Positions 38,463-51,530 of a stretch of 64,000 bases of DNA are shown here, one piece after another. The stretch lies in NCBI RefSeq assembly GCF_002078875.1, contig NC_034413.1, forward strand, positions 61,868,453 to 61,932,452. Reading direction: 5' to 3'. Numbering within the stretch: the stretch's first letter is position 1; each line of letters starts with the position of its first letter. The notes beneath the pieces were generated by a model that saw nothing but the letters and a program-made list of their open reading frames with translations, was not told where the DNA came from and ran no database searches. The position numbers and the translations under genes were made by a program. Source of the stretch: Numida meleagris (lineage: Eukaryota > Chordata > Aves > Galliformes > Numididae).

Positions 38463-38572
38463 AAGATAAGCAGAAGCTATTGATCTTGTTTGAAAAGATA
38501 TCTGGAGTTCATTAAAGGTTCAAATCATCCTTCTGGAAAAAGAGAGGCACAGGCCCTGTGTCTGCAATACAG
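38463..38572 (+). other. Exon-like segment with strong splice signals, non-coding
   Basis: The acceptor-like AAATTTTCTCTTCTGTGCATAG ends at 38462, with CTAAG upstream as a possible branch site. The donor is ACAG|GTAAGG at 38572. All three frames of the 110-base segment contain a stop, so inclusion in KALRN mRNA would terminate translation (a poison exon) or the segment would be part of a non-coding transcript. Only motif inspection supports it. Confidence 0.25.
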
Positions 38573-40766
38573 GTAAGGACACAGGTCCTCTTCATGCAAC
38601 TAGAAAAAGTGTGCTTTGAATTTTCAGTTTCAGATTCGGGCACAGCTGATAACAATGACCCAAGTAAATGACAGATAATTTACTAGTATGTTCATAAGCA
38701 GAGAGAAAGGGGAAGAAAAAGAAAGGATACTCCTGTTCAGAAGTTATTCTGAAGATTTTCCCCATCATCCTAAATGCTAGTTTTTCACAATTTCCTTCTA
38801 TAAGTAATTATGAAGGATAAAGGTCATAAATTATATCATAATTTGCCCCAATTAATGTTGAAAAATCAATTCAGTTTGCAGTGATTCAGCTGCACTAATG
38901 GATTGTGGTGAAAATGGCTTTATGTCACGTTATATAATGTTTTGTTCTTGTCTTTAGCTCAGCTTGTGAGATGCTAGAAAATCTCTGTTATTGTTGCTTG
39001 GAAGCTGGAATCTGTCTTAGTTAGCCAAGCAAACTATATGGGTTTTCTTCACAATGCTATTACCACGAATATGGACAAATCCAAACCAGGAAGTAGCTGG
39101 ATTTCCTATTCAGGGGTTATCTTTATGTAAAACAAAACAAAACAAACAGTGTGGACTCACTGCAGCTAAGTGTATTTGCTATATCCTTCTTTAAGATTGA
39201 AATCTCATGTATGAATTTCCAAGATTACCAATTTCCCAACTGTTTGACTGAGCTCTGCAAAAGCCATTGATAAGAATTTGTTGCCTGTCATGGGATTAGA
39301 CTCTGTTTCCAATTACCATCCTACAGTTTTATCTGCCACAGATTATTGACTGTTTAGAAGACAGGATTAGAAGAAATGCATTTTAAAATGTAATTCTTTT
39401 AACTTGTGCCACATTAAATCTTTCTTCTTTTGACTTTTAAGCATTCAATTTAGGATGATAATGTTTTTTTAAAACACATGTGAGCCTTTTTTTCTCACTT
39501 TCTCTTTTTTTTGACTCATTGTCCTCCATTTCATTAACTGCCTACTTTCACTCCACCATGCTTGTAGTTAGAAAAGCCTGTGAGTTCTGTTGTGCAGTCT
39601 TGTTCTTTTAGGAAATCCCATATATTCCACTAAATTTCTATAAATTCCAGGTTGAAGAAATTACAATAAAAGCTGCATTGCACTGTTTTCAAGCAATAAT
39701 GTGTAACTGTGGCTTGAATAAAAAAGTATGCAGCCTGAAAAAATGATATGCATTATTGCCCAGATGACTCAAGTTCTCTAGCAGAAACCTTCTATAAACA
39801 GATACATCTCCAGCCTGGAGAGCTCAGAGATGAGCACGTCTCTTTATGACTTGCTGACTGGCTTTCAGCACAAGTCTCCTCACAAGAAAATCCAGGTCTT
39901 GGCATCAAAAAAGTCTTGAAATTCAGCCCTCTCATGCCAGAGAAACATGTGTCCAGGACCTGTTGTGGTGGAGATGCATTTGAGATCTTGGCTGTTTGTC
40001 CTGTCTGGAGGAACAGACTGGACAAACAGCTAGCACAGTTTCTGTGTGGGACCTAGTTTCTCTCACAGGAAGGTAGGATGAAAGACAAACATCATCTAGT
40101 TATTAATATATTTATGTAACATTTCTCTGCTGCCCATTGGCATTTTTTTCCCCCCATTTTCAGCATGAATTTCCTCAGACACATTATTGTTTAGCTGATG
40201 TAATTTAAAATCACAGACTCCATCAAACCTAATACTCCCAGAACTGGAAGCTATAGCGCTAGTAGTATGTCTCCTCTTTAGGAATATTGGATTTGGCCTA
40301 GACACGGCTCTTTGACTGTGAAGGACTGGTAGCAGTGGGAGACTTTCTTTCCTGAAGCAGTCTTTGTTTTTTACCTACACATCATACACTGATGGCCACA
40401 GGCTTCCTCTCCATGCCCTGCTCAACACCTCACACACAGCTGTAGGGGACAAGCACCTCAAATGTGAGAGGTAATTTGATGTTAGTTGTGCTTCACCTCA
40501 GCATCTCATCTGAGCAGAGACCAATAACGAATTACTCAAGATTTCAATGTGTAGGTTTTCCTACTGAGGACAATATTATTCTTCTCCTTTCACTGAAAAT
40601 CCCAAAAGAATTGGGACATGTGTGTTAAGAGTTGAAGGTGATAGTTTTGGTGACAGAGTGTTCTTGAATGTAAAAAGACTACAAAATCCTGTGCCTGCTG
40701 CCCCACAGTGCAGCTCCTTTTTGCAACTGTGTCGGCAGCTTGCAGGCTTGTAGATAGAGAAATTGT

Positions 40767-40870
40767 ATCATAAAATCGTAGAATCATTAAGGTTGGACAA
40801 GACCACTAAGATCATCAAGTCCAACCATGAACCCATCACCACCATGTCCACTAAACAATGCTCCAGTACC
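40767..40870 (-). mobile_element. CR1 LINE 3' tail fragment
   Basis: On the plus strand this reads ATCATAAAATCGTAGAATCA, then AAGGTTGGACAAGACCACTA, then AGATCATCAAGTCCAACCAT, the reverse complement of the avian CR1 3' end. Reading the minus strand, the copy ends with two imperfect 8-bp units of the ATTCTATG tail (ATTCTACG, ATTTTATG), the CR1 hallmark. Only about 100 bases remain, so it is a typical 5'-truncated insertion. It lies antisense to KALRN. The low-coordinate edge is precise because it is the element's 3' terminus. The other edge is approximate. Confidence 0.92.
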
Positions 40871-43800
40871 CAACTGATTAAGTATTTGGTTCCATGTTTT
40901 ATTCTCAAATCTGTCAACTTTCAGAGCTATTACTGCTTGGAAAATATAGTGCCGTCACTGTAGGAAAGGCGTAAGGGGAATAGATCTGGGCTAGCTCCCA
41001 CTCTGTGCTGAAATGTTCCTTCTACCATGCAGACCATGCAAGGAACCCCTCCTCAGTTCTGAGGCATGTTCACTGGGTGTGGTGGAAATTTTGCATCTAA
41101 TGAAATGTTTGAAAGCACACAAGTTGAAGAATTTGTAAACAGACTCCCGAGACAAGAGCTGTTTTAAAGTGTTTGGTGAAAATGCCTGCAAACATCTGCA
41201 GTGGGGAGGATAAGCAAATGGTTCATTCAGTCCTGGATTTTGTCAGGAGAAGCAGCAAGGGGTGAGGGGCTTATCGTGAGCCTGCGATAACCCGAGGAGT
41301 GACCTAACAAGTGAGGTATGTGGCTTTCCCATGCTGCTCTTCCTTCACCCACACTCTTTTCCCGAAGTGCATCGTTCTCTGTGAGCAGCTGCTGTGGGAA
41401 ACAAACGTTCCTGCTTAAGGGTGTGCATGGATGACCAGACAAGCAGGTTTTCCTTCTGAATGCAGTCTTTTCCACTCTTCTCGTTGAAAAATTGTCAGTG
41501 GATTGTGAGCGCACCAGAAGGTCCTCACTGGGTCAAAGCAGGCCAGCAGGGCTCTCTATAACCATGATGTGCTAGAGATGTCCCACCAGTTGGCCCGATG
41601 GTGAGTTAGACTGCACCCATCAGTTCAAGCAGTCAACAAGTTAACTGCTCAAGACTCGGTTTGCAGCAGTGCTAAATGAGTGGCACTTGAATACTTTCTC
41701 AGTTTTTGAAAGATGGACATGTTTTCTTTTAAGAACAGCTTTACATCTTTTCTTTCTGGCTTTTTATTTCTCTTTGAGCAAACTGTGCAGAGAAAACTCC
41801 CACTTAGCACTGATGGTAAGAAATTTTCTTGGCCAGTAAAGACAAGATGGTGCTTCCAGGCTCTGAGGCTGCTCTAGGGAGGTAAGGAAATGCTGCTGTC
41901 CCCAGCAGATGGGTGAACCGAGATGCAGGAAGAGCAGATGATTTGTGTTTGATCACACCGTATGTCCATGGCCAGGATTCAGAAGCAAATGTTTCAGGCT
42001 AACTCGAGTAACAGTTACCCTTCCTTATCTTGCGACCATCAAGGGAAATGTCAGAGCTTCCTGGAGATCAGAGCTGGCACCGCAAGACCCTGAGCAGAGC
42101 CGCACAGAGCTGGAGGAAGGCCTCACATGTTGGGCCACCTGCAGCTTTTATTAGCTTCGCTGTGACAGGGGCTGCTTCATTCACAGGCACCGGAGAGGGT
42201 ACGCCAAGAATGACAATGCTGTTTCCTTCCGAGGAATAAAGCGTAAGCGTGGGATCCGTGCTAATTTCTGGAGAGCTCCCCCATATAAGCCACAAAAAGG
42301 AGCTGGGACCCGCACCAGTGTCTGGGGATCTCCACCATGTCTCTTTTATTTTTGCAGAAGAACAGTTAATTGAAAGGTTATAAACATTCCGTCCTTACGA
42401 GGCAGTAGCTGTATTCTGGGCTAAATTAATTTATAAGCAAAGTTTGCACGAGATATACATCTTGTGGCTTTGAGCCAAGGGATTGTCCGTGACGTCTTTA
42501 TTGCCACTTTAATGTGGTATACCTGCGTGCTGCTCTTAGCAGGGAGATTTATGCTCTCCTTTTTCTCATCCTAGAATAATTTAATAAGAGAAAGATAAAA
42601 AATGGAATAGGCTTTCAATATCAATTTAATCTGCAGCTATCCGTTGCACTGCACACCACCTATAGCTTTCCACTGATTTCCTGGTATTCCTGAAAGCTGC
42701 CTCCAGCTTTGTTGGTATGCACTGTCACTGATTTCCATACCTTTGCCACAGTGGTTTGCTTTTACATTTAACTCAGCTCTGAATTTTCTAGATTTCTGCT
42801 GGTTGTCTGGAATAATTACAGCTTCCCACAAAATTCTACTTCTGCCTTCAGATATCTGAGTTTTCTCAAACTACAGTGTAACAGTATTTTTCTTGGGAAT
42901 CCAGTAGCAAGCATTCAGTTTTGAGTCAGTAATGGTGTGACGCCCTGCGCACTAGAATTCAAGGCAGATTGATTTCTTTTCAAAAGGAATTAAAATAATT
43001 TCAAGAAAAACTGTGAGGAAAGTAATAGAGAAGTGTGGAACTGAAGCATGATTTTGGTGGGATATAGCTACAGTTCTCTAAAAACTGCAGAGAGCTGCTC
43101 TGTCATGATTTAGGACATGGATTAATCCAAAATCTAAAGCCAATAGTATTTGGGAGGGATCCATTTTAGCTCCATCCCAAAGCATTTTCTCGTCTACCAT
43201 CCCTTGTCAGGCAGCTGCATGGTTTGGTTTTAAAACACAGCTTTTCCCATAGCGAGCAAAATGTGGAGGAAAGTGAGGATTGTTCGAGGCTCATTGCTGT
43301 GAGGTCAGGGTTTGACATATCACCCTTCTCTGCAGCAGAGTACAAGGATTAGCTTCTCCAAAGTTAATTCTTCAGGGCAACATTGCCCGGACATCAGACA
43401 AATCTGCACTGTGGGCAGCTCCTTCAGCTCCTGCATCGGGGTCTGCTGCCAAGATCCATCTCCCCCTCTGACAAGCACACAGAAGGCATACTCTGTCCCT
43501 TTCCCCCAGCACAGAATGTCTCCTGGCTCTCCAGAACCCAGCTGGGCTTGAAGCATCGCGAGAGAAACTGAGCTTTAAGCCCACAAACAGAAACGCTGTA
43601 TTTCCAGTTGAGAACTGTTTGCATTCTCAGATGAGGATGAGTCAAACAGCACGAGCTGTGACTACATGCTGGGAAAATATCATCTGGAGGACGGAGTGAG
43701 CCACAAGTACCCCCGTACCTTCTCGCTGTATTCATTACAGAGTCCTCGTGACTGTTCATAAAGGCAAGTCAGCTGTGGCTTGTTTGCTGGAGCAACAACC

Positions 43801-46800
43801 TCATCTAAAAGGTTTCTAAAATCTCCAGGCAGACTTCATCATTGTGGATGAGACCTTGGCTGGGGCTGGAGTGGGAAAGGATGGGTAACTGCCTGGCAGG
43901 AACTGGCTCCATGATGGAAGGAGCTCCTTGGGAGCAAACATCCTCGGCACACTTAGTATTTGCTGCTGCACCTTCCTTTGTTTTATACCTGAAAACATAA
44001 AGAGAGACAGGGAACAGAAAAACATCTCTCAGCACCATAACAGCCGTAATTGGCCTGATGTTACATTGATCACAGCGCTCCTTCATGATGAAAGCCAGGC
44101 ACCATACTTCCCATTTACAGTTGGCTAAAAATGACAACATTGGGATTTAATTAAACCCACTTGCTTGTCCTTGTTGGAGGGGAATAAAGATGGGGGAGAG
44201 CCAGAGTAACACTACAAGGATGGCCTGGCAGCTCTGCCCCTGCAAGGAGGCACCTCCAGCTTGTGGAGCCAGCGTGGAAAGGCTGGATATGTAGAACTGG
44301 CTAATATTTTGGAAAGTTCCTCCGAACTCGTTAACTCAGTACATCTGTAAATGCTGGCCATGTTCCCAGCCTTTATTTTCAGCCCACTTTTCCTGTAAGC
44401 TCTTCTGCATTATCTCTTTGCTTGCCATCAGACTTTCCCATTAACTCCCAAAGGTGTGAGGCAGGAGGAGGGGAAACCCAGACCCCGCAGGGTGGTCAGC
44501 CCTGACCCCGCTGTGCTCTGGGAATGCTTCATGGCAACTGGATAATGGGCAAACAGTGCCTCGTTTTGCACTCGATAAATGTGCATTTAACCAGTGGCAA
44601 CTAACAACAGCTGGCACAAGAGCCCAGAAGGAAAGAGTGAGTTGTATGGATGGAGAAAATGGGGAGAAGCAACAGCATGGCTGAAAAGTGGAGGTTTTGC
44701 ATTAAGAAAATCATAGGGGACCCAACAAAGAGTGTTGTAAGAATGCTGTGATAACCCAAGCCATAGCACAGCAGGTTTCTGGAGTTCCTGTGCCCCTCAA
44801 ACAGCTTGTTTCTCTCGTGCATGGGGCTCAGATATCTGATTACGACTTGTCAGAGTTACCTTGAGAGAAAGTTGTTAACCCTTACAATGCTGAGGTTTTA
44901 CAGACAGCTGAGGAATACAGTTACATGTATGCCCATGCCTGTGTACACAAGCTGTCTGTGTCTCTAATGCAATAATTTGAAGCTGTCAAATAGTTAATGT
45001 AGACGAGGCTTGTGGACTCATAAATTTTGGTTTAACATGCAATTCTGCACTGACAAGTGTCTATATAAAAATAGCACCTTCCTACTGAAATGATCTGCTA
45101 TCTCTGTGTAATCACATGCAGATCTGATTAATTTGCTGACTAAATTAAGGGGAGCAGTTTTGAAAAATGGGTGCCTAAAGTTAGGTACATTCTATTTAGC
45201 TACCTAAATATGCAGTAAGATTTTAAGTGCTACTTAAGTCTTGTCACTCCAAGTTGCCCTTGAAGTACCTTTTAAAATCAGATTACCTTTCTGGGACTCT
45301 GAGGCACAGAATTAGGTAAGTGGGTTTGAAAATATTGACTTCATTTTTATTCTGTATAATCTCTGTTGAAGCTGGAGATGTACAGCAGCTCCAGCAGTGG
45401 GCGAGCAGAATTCTTCTTCACTTTTTTTTTTCTTTTTTGCAATTGTATAAACCAAAAAGATGACGACTTAACTTCTAGATCCCAGCATGGGTTGGTAGAC
45501 CCGATAGTTGGAAAAAACAAACCAAACATCTTTTTTACTTGTAAACTGACTGCATTTGATCTGGAAATCATTGAGCTGCAATAAACATTAACTCCATGAT
45601 CCTATTTTTATGGAGTCAGTTTTCAGACTGGAACCACACTTAACAAAACAATCATTATAACTGAATAGCAGTGCTTGGGAAAAGTGCTGTGTTGAAAACA
45701 CTGATGAAAGAAGCCTTCTGTTTATCTGTGGAGCAGCAGTGACAGTGGCAGTGTGAGCTTCAACACACTGCTCCTCAACAATTGACACGATGGGACTAAG
45801 TGATGTTACAGCTTCAAGTATGCTGTTTTGCTGGATATGGAGCTCCTGAGCTGGCATAATGCAAGTGGTTGCACCGTCATGCTGTGCAGTTTTCTATGGG
45901 TTGGGGCACCTCACCTTACTGGCACTTCTCTAGCTACATGATTGCAAAAAAAAATCAGGAAGCAAAGCAGAGAGGAGGTATCTCAGTTTCTATTGCTTAT
46001 TTAGTTTCTGCATACGAGCTCACTGCTGTTTTGTCCATCGATGCTGGCTGTGCAGAGCTTGGACATTTTTTTCCTTTTTTTTTGTGTGCTGACATCTGTC
46101 TGTTGGACATCAAAGTGCAGTCTTTCAAAGCCACAGAGTCATATGACTTCCCGAACACTTAGCGATGATCTATACAAATGTGGGCAGTCTCGCTCCTGGA
46201 GAAGACATTCTTCTGACATGACACGTTAAAACAGCTCTTTGTATTTGGGCAGTAACAAAGATTCATTTGAAAGTATTAGCAATCATCAGGGCTTGACCTC
46301 TTCAGAAAGTATTCTTTAGTGAGGGTTTTAAAGTGGATTTGGAAACATAATTATTCTTGTCCTCGGGTAGAATCTGGGCAATTTATGTTCTCAGCTGACT
46401 TGCCATTTTGGCTTCAATGGATATTTATTCCCATAATGTAGGATTTCTGTGCGTGATCATGTTGTGGTGGCTGAGGATGATGGTAATGGGTGGATTAGAT
46501 ATGTGCAGACAGAGATACTGCTCAGGGTGACACATCCTTAATTGTCAGTAGTGCTATAGCAGCAGTGTGCTCAGTACTGTAGCTCTTCAGTGAAGGGAAA
46601 GAAGAGAGTATTTATCTCTTTGTTTTGTTCTTTGTGTGTGAGTTCACAAAACCTTTCCAAAGAAGTGGTTCATGGCTGTGAGAAGGTTGTTTGTCTACAT
46701 AACTAAAACCAGTATACCACTTGGAAAATTGTACTTTATACCTTTTCTCCTGCATGGTAAATTTATTTCTGTAATATTTCAATATACATTTTTTATTCAC

Positions 46801-49345
46801 CAACATGTCATTAATACTTTGCCCTGAAGCTTTTATTAGTAGTGAGTCTCACATATCTTGAGTTTCCGGAGTGAATATGCTCCTTGCTATAAATGGATAT
46901 TGCTATATTTGATAGGGTTTTCCAAGAAAGTGGCAGAGAATAGATGTATTTGCAAAGGCTGCATTTTTCACTAGATCCCAAAATTTATGCAGATATTGCC
47001 AAGAGGATATTTTCCTAGCCCTCTTAGTCTCAGGCAATAGCCCCAAACCCCATTGGTGATGACTGGGCCAAGTCCTGTAGTGGGATCAACTGGATGAGAT
47101 ATAAAACAGATTTGTGGGCTCATGAGGATTTTCTCAGCATATCCAAGGAATAAGAGCTCTGGATGGAAAGCCATACCTAGCTCCTTTTCCAACACAGACT
47201 TATAAATGGTCATTATAAATGCTTCATCTGATATCTCCATTCAAGACGCACGCACTCTGCCATTGGTCAGCTACCATGAAATAGGGGAGATGCCATTGCA
47301 TGTTCAGTTGTCTCCAACCACAACTGGCTTTGGCCACATGAGGTGGTTTTAGGCAGAAACTGTTCTCCTTGATGTGTTGGTGCAGCCCTCTACCAATGAT
47401 GCTGACTGGTCCCCAGAAAAGCTGCAGTCAGGGCAGGATGCAGATGCTGGAAGGATGGAGAGGGACATCAGCACAATTACTGTTTCCCATGAGTGACATG
47501 CGCATGTTGCACCAGCTGGTTATGGCAGAGGGGTGGAAACGCATCTTCTTAATGTGCACTTGCTAATACAAATTAATTATTACAGTAATGAAGCCAAAGC
47601 ATGATGAATCTGTTTTCCCCAGCTCATCTTTCATTCTGCCTTTGCATTGGAAGTGGGTAAAATAATATCAGCATGTTTTTTGTTTTTGTTTGTGTAGTTA
47701 ATTTGTCATTTTTGTTTTGTAATTGTTCCTAAAGTTTAATTGATTTCTTGCTGTGACTTGTCATTTATTCAAAGCTGTATTATCATGGTAGAACCTAAGT
47801 GTTATTGAACAATAAACATAATGGACAAGTTATTCCAGCAGCAGAGCTGGAGTTCGCAGGAAAAGTTCATGGAAAAGCCTAGACTAAGTTATAGTTCGGA
47901 AACATCTGTCCTTTTATCAGCAAATCTTGATCTAAAGTCTGAGAAGGTGGTTGTGGGTGCATGTTTTTGCTGGAGAGCAGGGACACTGTGCACAAGATGT
48001 GTATGCAGGGTGGAATACTCAATGGAGAAAAATACAAAAATGGATTAAAAGGAGGACTGAAGATCTCACCTGCAGTAGGAGGTGTGGGTAGAGGAGGAAC
48101 TGTTTTTCCCTTATCTCTAACTTATTTGAAGGTAATGAATGACTTTTTGTTGATGTAGCTGGGCTAAGGCCAGCTGATCTACTGCTCAGTATTGTGCTTA
48201 AGATCCTGGTACAAAACTGCACGCTGCAGTAGATCAAGTCTGTAATCAATGTACAATTTCACTACCTTTAGGAGGCCTTTCTAATGAGCTTTGTGCACTA
48301 TTGCCAACTCTTGGCATGGGGCAGTTTCCTCTTGCCTGGAACTGCTAGTTTTTGCAGAGTGTGCTGTTCAGTGAAACTGGAATCAGGGGAGACACCAACC
48401 AGTAAAATCCCTTTATAAGAAGAGGAGATGCGTGTGGGAAAAGGATTTTATATTGCAATCTGCAAAGTTAAAAAAAAAAATAATTCCTTAATTATAGCCC
48501 TTTGCTCAGCTCTGTTAAAAAAAAAAAAAGAGAGAGAGACAATGTCAGGACTGTGGCTTTTGCATTTGCAACCTGGCAGTGGGCTGGAAAGAGAGGCCCC
48601 AAATTACTTCCCTGTGTTTTAAGGGTATATTGGATGATCGTTTGACTCCAGCTGTTGGGCATTGATGGAGCAGCAGCTCACAGCCTCTGGAGATCAGTCT
48701 AAACCGGTTTAGTTTAGACAATAATTGTGTTAGAAATGTTTTAGCCCCTTCCATAAAGAAAAATATGTTTGGGATGGAGAACATATTTTTGGTAACATCC
48801 AGTCTCACAGTCTAATAGGATATGTGAAATGAGTTTTACTGTGTATCCTTTGTCTTTGAAGGCTGCTCTGCGGCCCTATGTAACTCTACCTTCTGTTGAG
48901 TACCATTTTCAATAAATTTAAGGACTGATTGTCCAAGAAGAGATCCAGACAGTTAGTGAGGCTTTAATCCTAATCATCTCTTTATATGTATCTTTAGCTG
49001 GAGTGAAACTAAAGGAAAGCTGCATTTTCAACCTACTGGTGATCCTTTTCTATTCAACATTACGATAGCATTGCAAGTTCTAACCACAAAAATGTCAAGT
49101 GTAAGTTCTAGGGCTTTAAACATTTATGGTAGCGTGCTAAAGAGATTTGGGCAGAAGAGGCCTTACTGGCATTAGAGAGCAACTGAAAACACAAGTAGGC
49201 GAACATTAGATTAATCAGGCATTTATATATCGAGCTAAAGAAAGAATAGTAAGTCAAAGAAAACACGGCTAGGTAGCCTCTAGAATCAGGGAGGCGATTT
49301 GCTTTCCAAAATGCTTCGTGGCATCTTGTCTCTGCTAATTAAGAA
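40871..49345 (+). other. KALRN: KALRN intron 1, portion without genes
   Basis: Non-coding sequence. The only features noted are a probable old amniote repeat (45155-45315), A-rich runs near 48470-48530, and a 14-bp perfect palindrome CTAAACCGGTTTAG at 48699-48712. Short open frames look random in composition. Confidence 0.65.
45155..45315. repeat. Probable old amniote repeat (GTGCCTAAAGTTAGG type)
   Basis: TTTTGAAAAATGGGTGCCTA, AAGTTAGGTACATT, TAGCTACCTAAATATG and TTTTAAGTGCTACTTAAG resemble a repeat common in sauropsids (TTTGAAAATGGGTGCCTAAA, GTTAGGCACCTAAATCC, ATATTTAGGCACC), as remembered. The region ends in ACTCTGAGGCACAGAATTAG, which is reminiscent of the GAGGCACAGAGAGGTTAAG core of MIR-type SINEs. 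Boundaries and family are uncertain. Confidence 0.4.
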
Positions 49346-49610
49346 ACCGGCGGGCTGGTGCATCTAGCAGCAGCAGGGTTAGGGTTGGGTGAGCCCAGCC
49401 CCTCCGCTGGCCGCCATCTGCAGGGGCAGTGCCCCAGGTAGCACCGCTCCTCCCTCCGTGCCACGCCAGGGGACGGGGGCAGGTGGGGAGGCAGAAGACC
49501 GTGCGTCGACTGACAGGACTCAGCCGTCCGTAAAACATTTTCCATTAATCTTTAATGTGTGTCAAAAATGTCAGCGCACGTAAGAGAGGCGGATGAATTA
49601 TTTAGCTCTG
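49346..49610. promoter_or_regulatory. Isolated GC-rich, CpG-dense patch in intron 1 (possible internal promoter or regulatory element)
   Basis: By hand count about 13 CpG fall within 49346-49536, and three more follow up to 49590, against near absence in surrounding sequence. It includes a telomere-like GGGTTAGGGTTGGG (about 49377-49390), CC/GG-rich blocks such as CAGGGGACGGGGGCAGGTGG, and ends in a donor-like CGCAC|GTAAGA at 49580/49581. No TATA box is obvious. Mammalian KALRN is known to use several alternative promoters and first exons, which makes an internal start plausible. However, no ATG-initiated frame ends here in phase 1, as exon 2 would require. It could equally be a GC-rich repeat remnant. 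Confidence 0.4.
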
Positions 49611-51379
49611 TGAGTGCCTTGCCCTGTCCTTCCTGCTGATGCCTGTGAAACGTTTCCCGCAGTGTTGTTTAGACTTTGGGTGCTGCCAGGAAGGCCCCCA
49701 AGGGAGCTTTGTGGCTCGGTGCTATGTTAGGCCTGGGCAATCTGTGAGTGGGTTACTGCAGACCCTGCTGGTGGCGTGGGTTTGTGGAGGAAAAGGGCTG
49801 AGGAAACTGAAATAGGGACAAAAGAGCGGGGTGCACCTTCTCATGGGCTCAGGGCACGGATCTTGATTTATCCCTAACTGTGTGGGAAGGGAAAGCTCCT
49901 CTCTGAGTTGCAGGTTTTGGCTTTTATTTTGTTCTTTCTTTCTTTTTTTCTAAAATCAGCTTTACAGAGTGACACTATAGCTGTATCGTCAGCTCTAGCA
50001 GAAAGAAAGAAGGACCAAAGGAAGACATCTACCTGATCAGATGGGATTTGAAGTGAGGTGAGGGAAAAGCAAGCCTGATTAGTACTGAGGTGTTAGCTTG
50101 TGAATGTTGGATGAGCCGCAATCCTACCAGTTTAAAATCCCCCTTGACACTCACTCAAGACACAACTGCTCCTCCTGGGCAGGGATCCTTGCTGAAGGCA
50201 GAGCGGCCTTTATCAGCCTGTGCATGCGTTCAGATGGGGCATGCTGAACCCTGCCAGCAAAGTTAAAGTCAGTGCTCTGTATTCAAAGAGAAAAACATAC
50301 AGATCGTTTTAAAGCATGGGGCAAATGTAATTGCTTTGTTTGTTTGGTGTTTTTTTATTTTATTTTTTAGGGAAGTCGCAGGCCTTGGGACAAGGATCTC
50401 AATTGGCCTCTAATTAGAGTTGCTTTCTTTCGGTCTGGCATGAAATCCCCCTGAGAGGCAGATGTTTGCAAAGCACACTTGAGGCACTGGCATATGGTCC
50501 CTTTGTATGGCTGACGTTTCAGCAAAGTGCCTCCTGAATGTTGTACATAATTAGATATTTTATTGTTTTGTCCCAGAGAAGTTACTGGCGGCTGGGGACC
50601 GCCAGGACCGAAGAGCAAGGCTTTTGGAGGGACAGATGACAGGTTACAGGTGCTGGCCAATGCCCTGCTGCAGCTTCTTGGAAACCAGTTCTAGCTAAAG
50701 GAAATTGTTCTGACCTCCAGAATTTAATAGAGGATGAGACCCTGTGTACCTAGCCTCTAAAATTTCACGGAGGACTTTCATCCTTCCTGCAGGAATCTGT
50801 GTGCAGGTTTAAACTTTTTATAGGATTATAAAATTCTGAGGAATGTTTCCATAAGGAATCCAATTGTAATTGAGAGGGGAATGAAATGAAAAGAAAATAT
50901 TCATGCTCTCTAGGCTTGGGTAGAAACCATGGCCACGCTTATAATGCTACTTCAGATTACAAATGGCCCATAGCTCTTTATTGAGACTGTAAAAGACTGT
51001 TGCGTCTGGGTGGTTACTGGAGCATACGGCAACCTACAGGAAGATCCTTAATAACTAAAAGCTCAAGGTGCTGAATATGATCATTTCCCTCTTGGAGAGC
51101 AGATCTGTCCTTTGCACACTTAAGAAATAAGATACAAAATTTTGTGTTGGATGACTTAATCTTTTCCAATTCTCTTAACATCTCCCTTTCCTCCCCAAAA
51201 TGTCCTTTTCTGCGTTCACCAGAGCAAGTATTTCCTATTACTAGTCCCTCATTTTGCCTATTTATAAAAGCAGACTGGAACAATTCCCTGCCACAAAAAG
51301 GTTTTGTGAGACAAAATTAATTCATGATTTTAAGGTATTTTTGAGGTCTATGGACATGACTGTGCTTTACTAACGTGAG
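49611..51379 (+). other. KALRN: KALRN intron 1, portion without genes
   Basis: Ordinary intron sequence between the CpG-dense patch and the MIR-like repeat. A pyrimidine-rich run (TTCTTTCTTTCTTTTTTTC, near 49933-49951) and a T-rich run near 50350-50370 are the only low-complexity parts. Nothing else could be supported. Confidence 0.65.
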
Positions 51380-51530
51380 CAGTCATTATCACCCTTCTGT
51401 ACATGTGAAAACCAAGATCTAGCACAGTTAAAACAGCTTGTTCAGGATCACAAAGCAATTCAGGATCAGAAGTACAAACAGAGCCAAGTCTTTTGTCTAG
51501 CAGTCAGATGTGCTATCCGCAGGGCTACCT
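51380..51530 (+). mobile_element. MIR-like SINE remnant
   Basis: The order of segments follows the MIR core and 3' half. CATTATCACCCTTCTGTACA stands where MIR has ATTATCCCATTTTACAGATG. This is followed by AAAACCAAGATCTAGCACAG, then CAGCTTGTTCAGGATCACAA (MIR: AACTTGCCCAAGGTCACACA), then ACAGAGCCAAGTCTTTTGTC (MIR: GCAGAGCCGGGATTCGAACC), then CAGTCAGATGTGCTATCCGC. Similarity is weak base by base but colinear over about 150 bases. MIR is an ancient tRNA-derived SINE, so heavy divergence is expected. Not confirmed by a search; a related CORE-SINE is possible. Confidence 0.68.

Larger units (their letters stand above)
20025..40766 (+). other. KALRN: KALRN intron 1, portion without confirmed genes
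   Basis: Twenty kilobases of intron between the two CR1 remnants. It holds an AG|GT ratchet-like site (20234), A/T-rich dyads at 22569-22588 and 23460-23483, a microsatellite (about 23400-23520), a possible old repeat piece (25605-25660), a T/G-rich run (35747-35795), a 10-bp hairpin (36355-36377) and an exon-like segment (38463-38572). No protein-like open frame or structural RNA was recognised. Confidence 0.65.

Noticed and set aside
49389..49583. Plus-strand 64-codon frame through the CpG-dense patch, starting with GTG
   Set aside because: No ATG start, Pro/Ala/Gly-rich as any GC-rich frame would be, and its reading phase at the GTAAGA donor does not match the phase-1 start of the KALRN exon.
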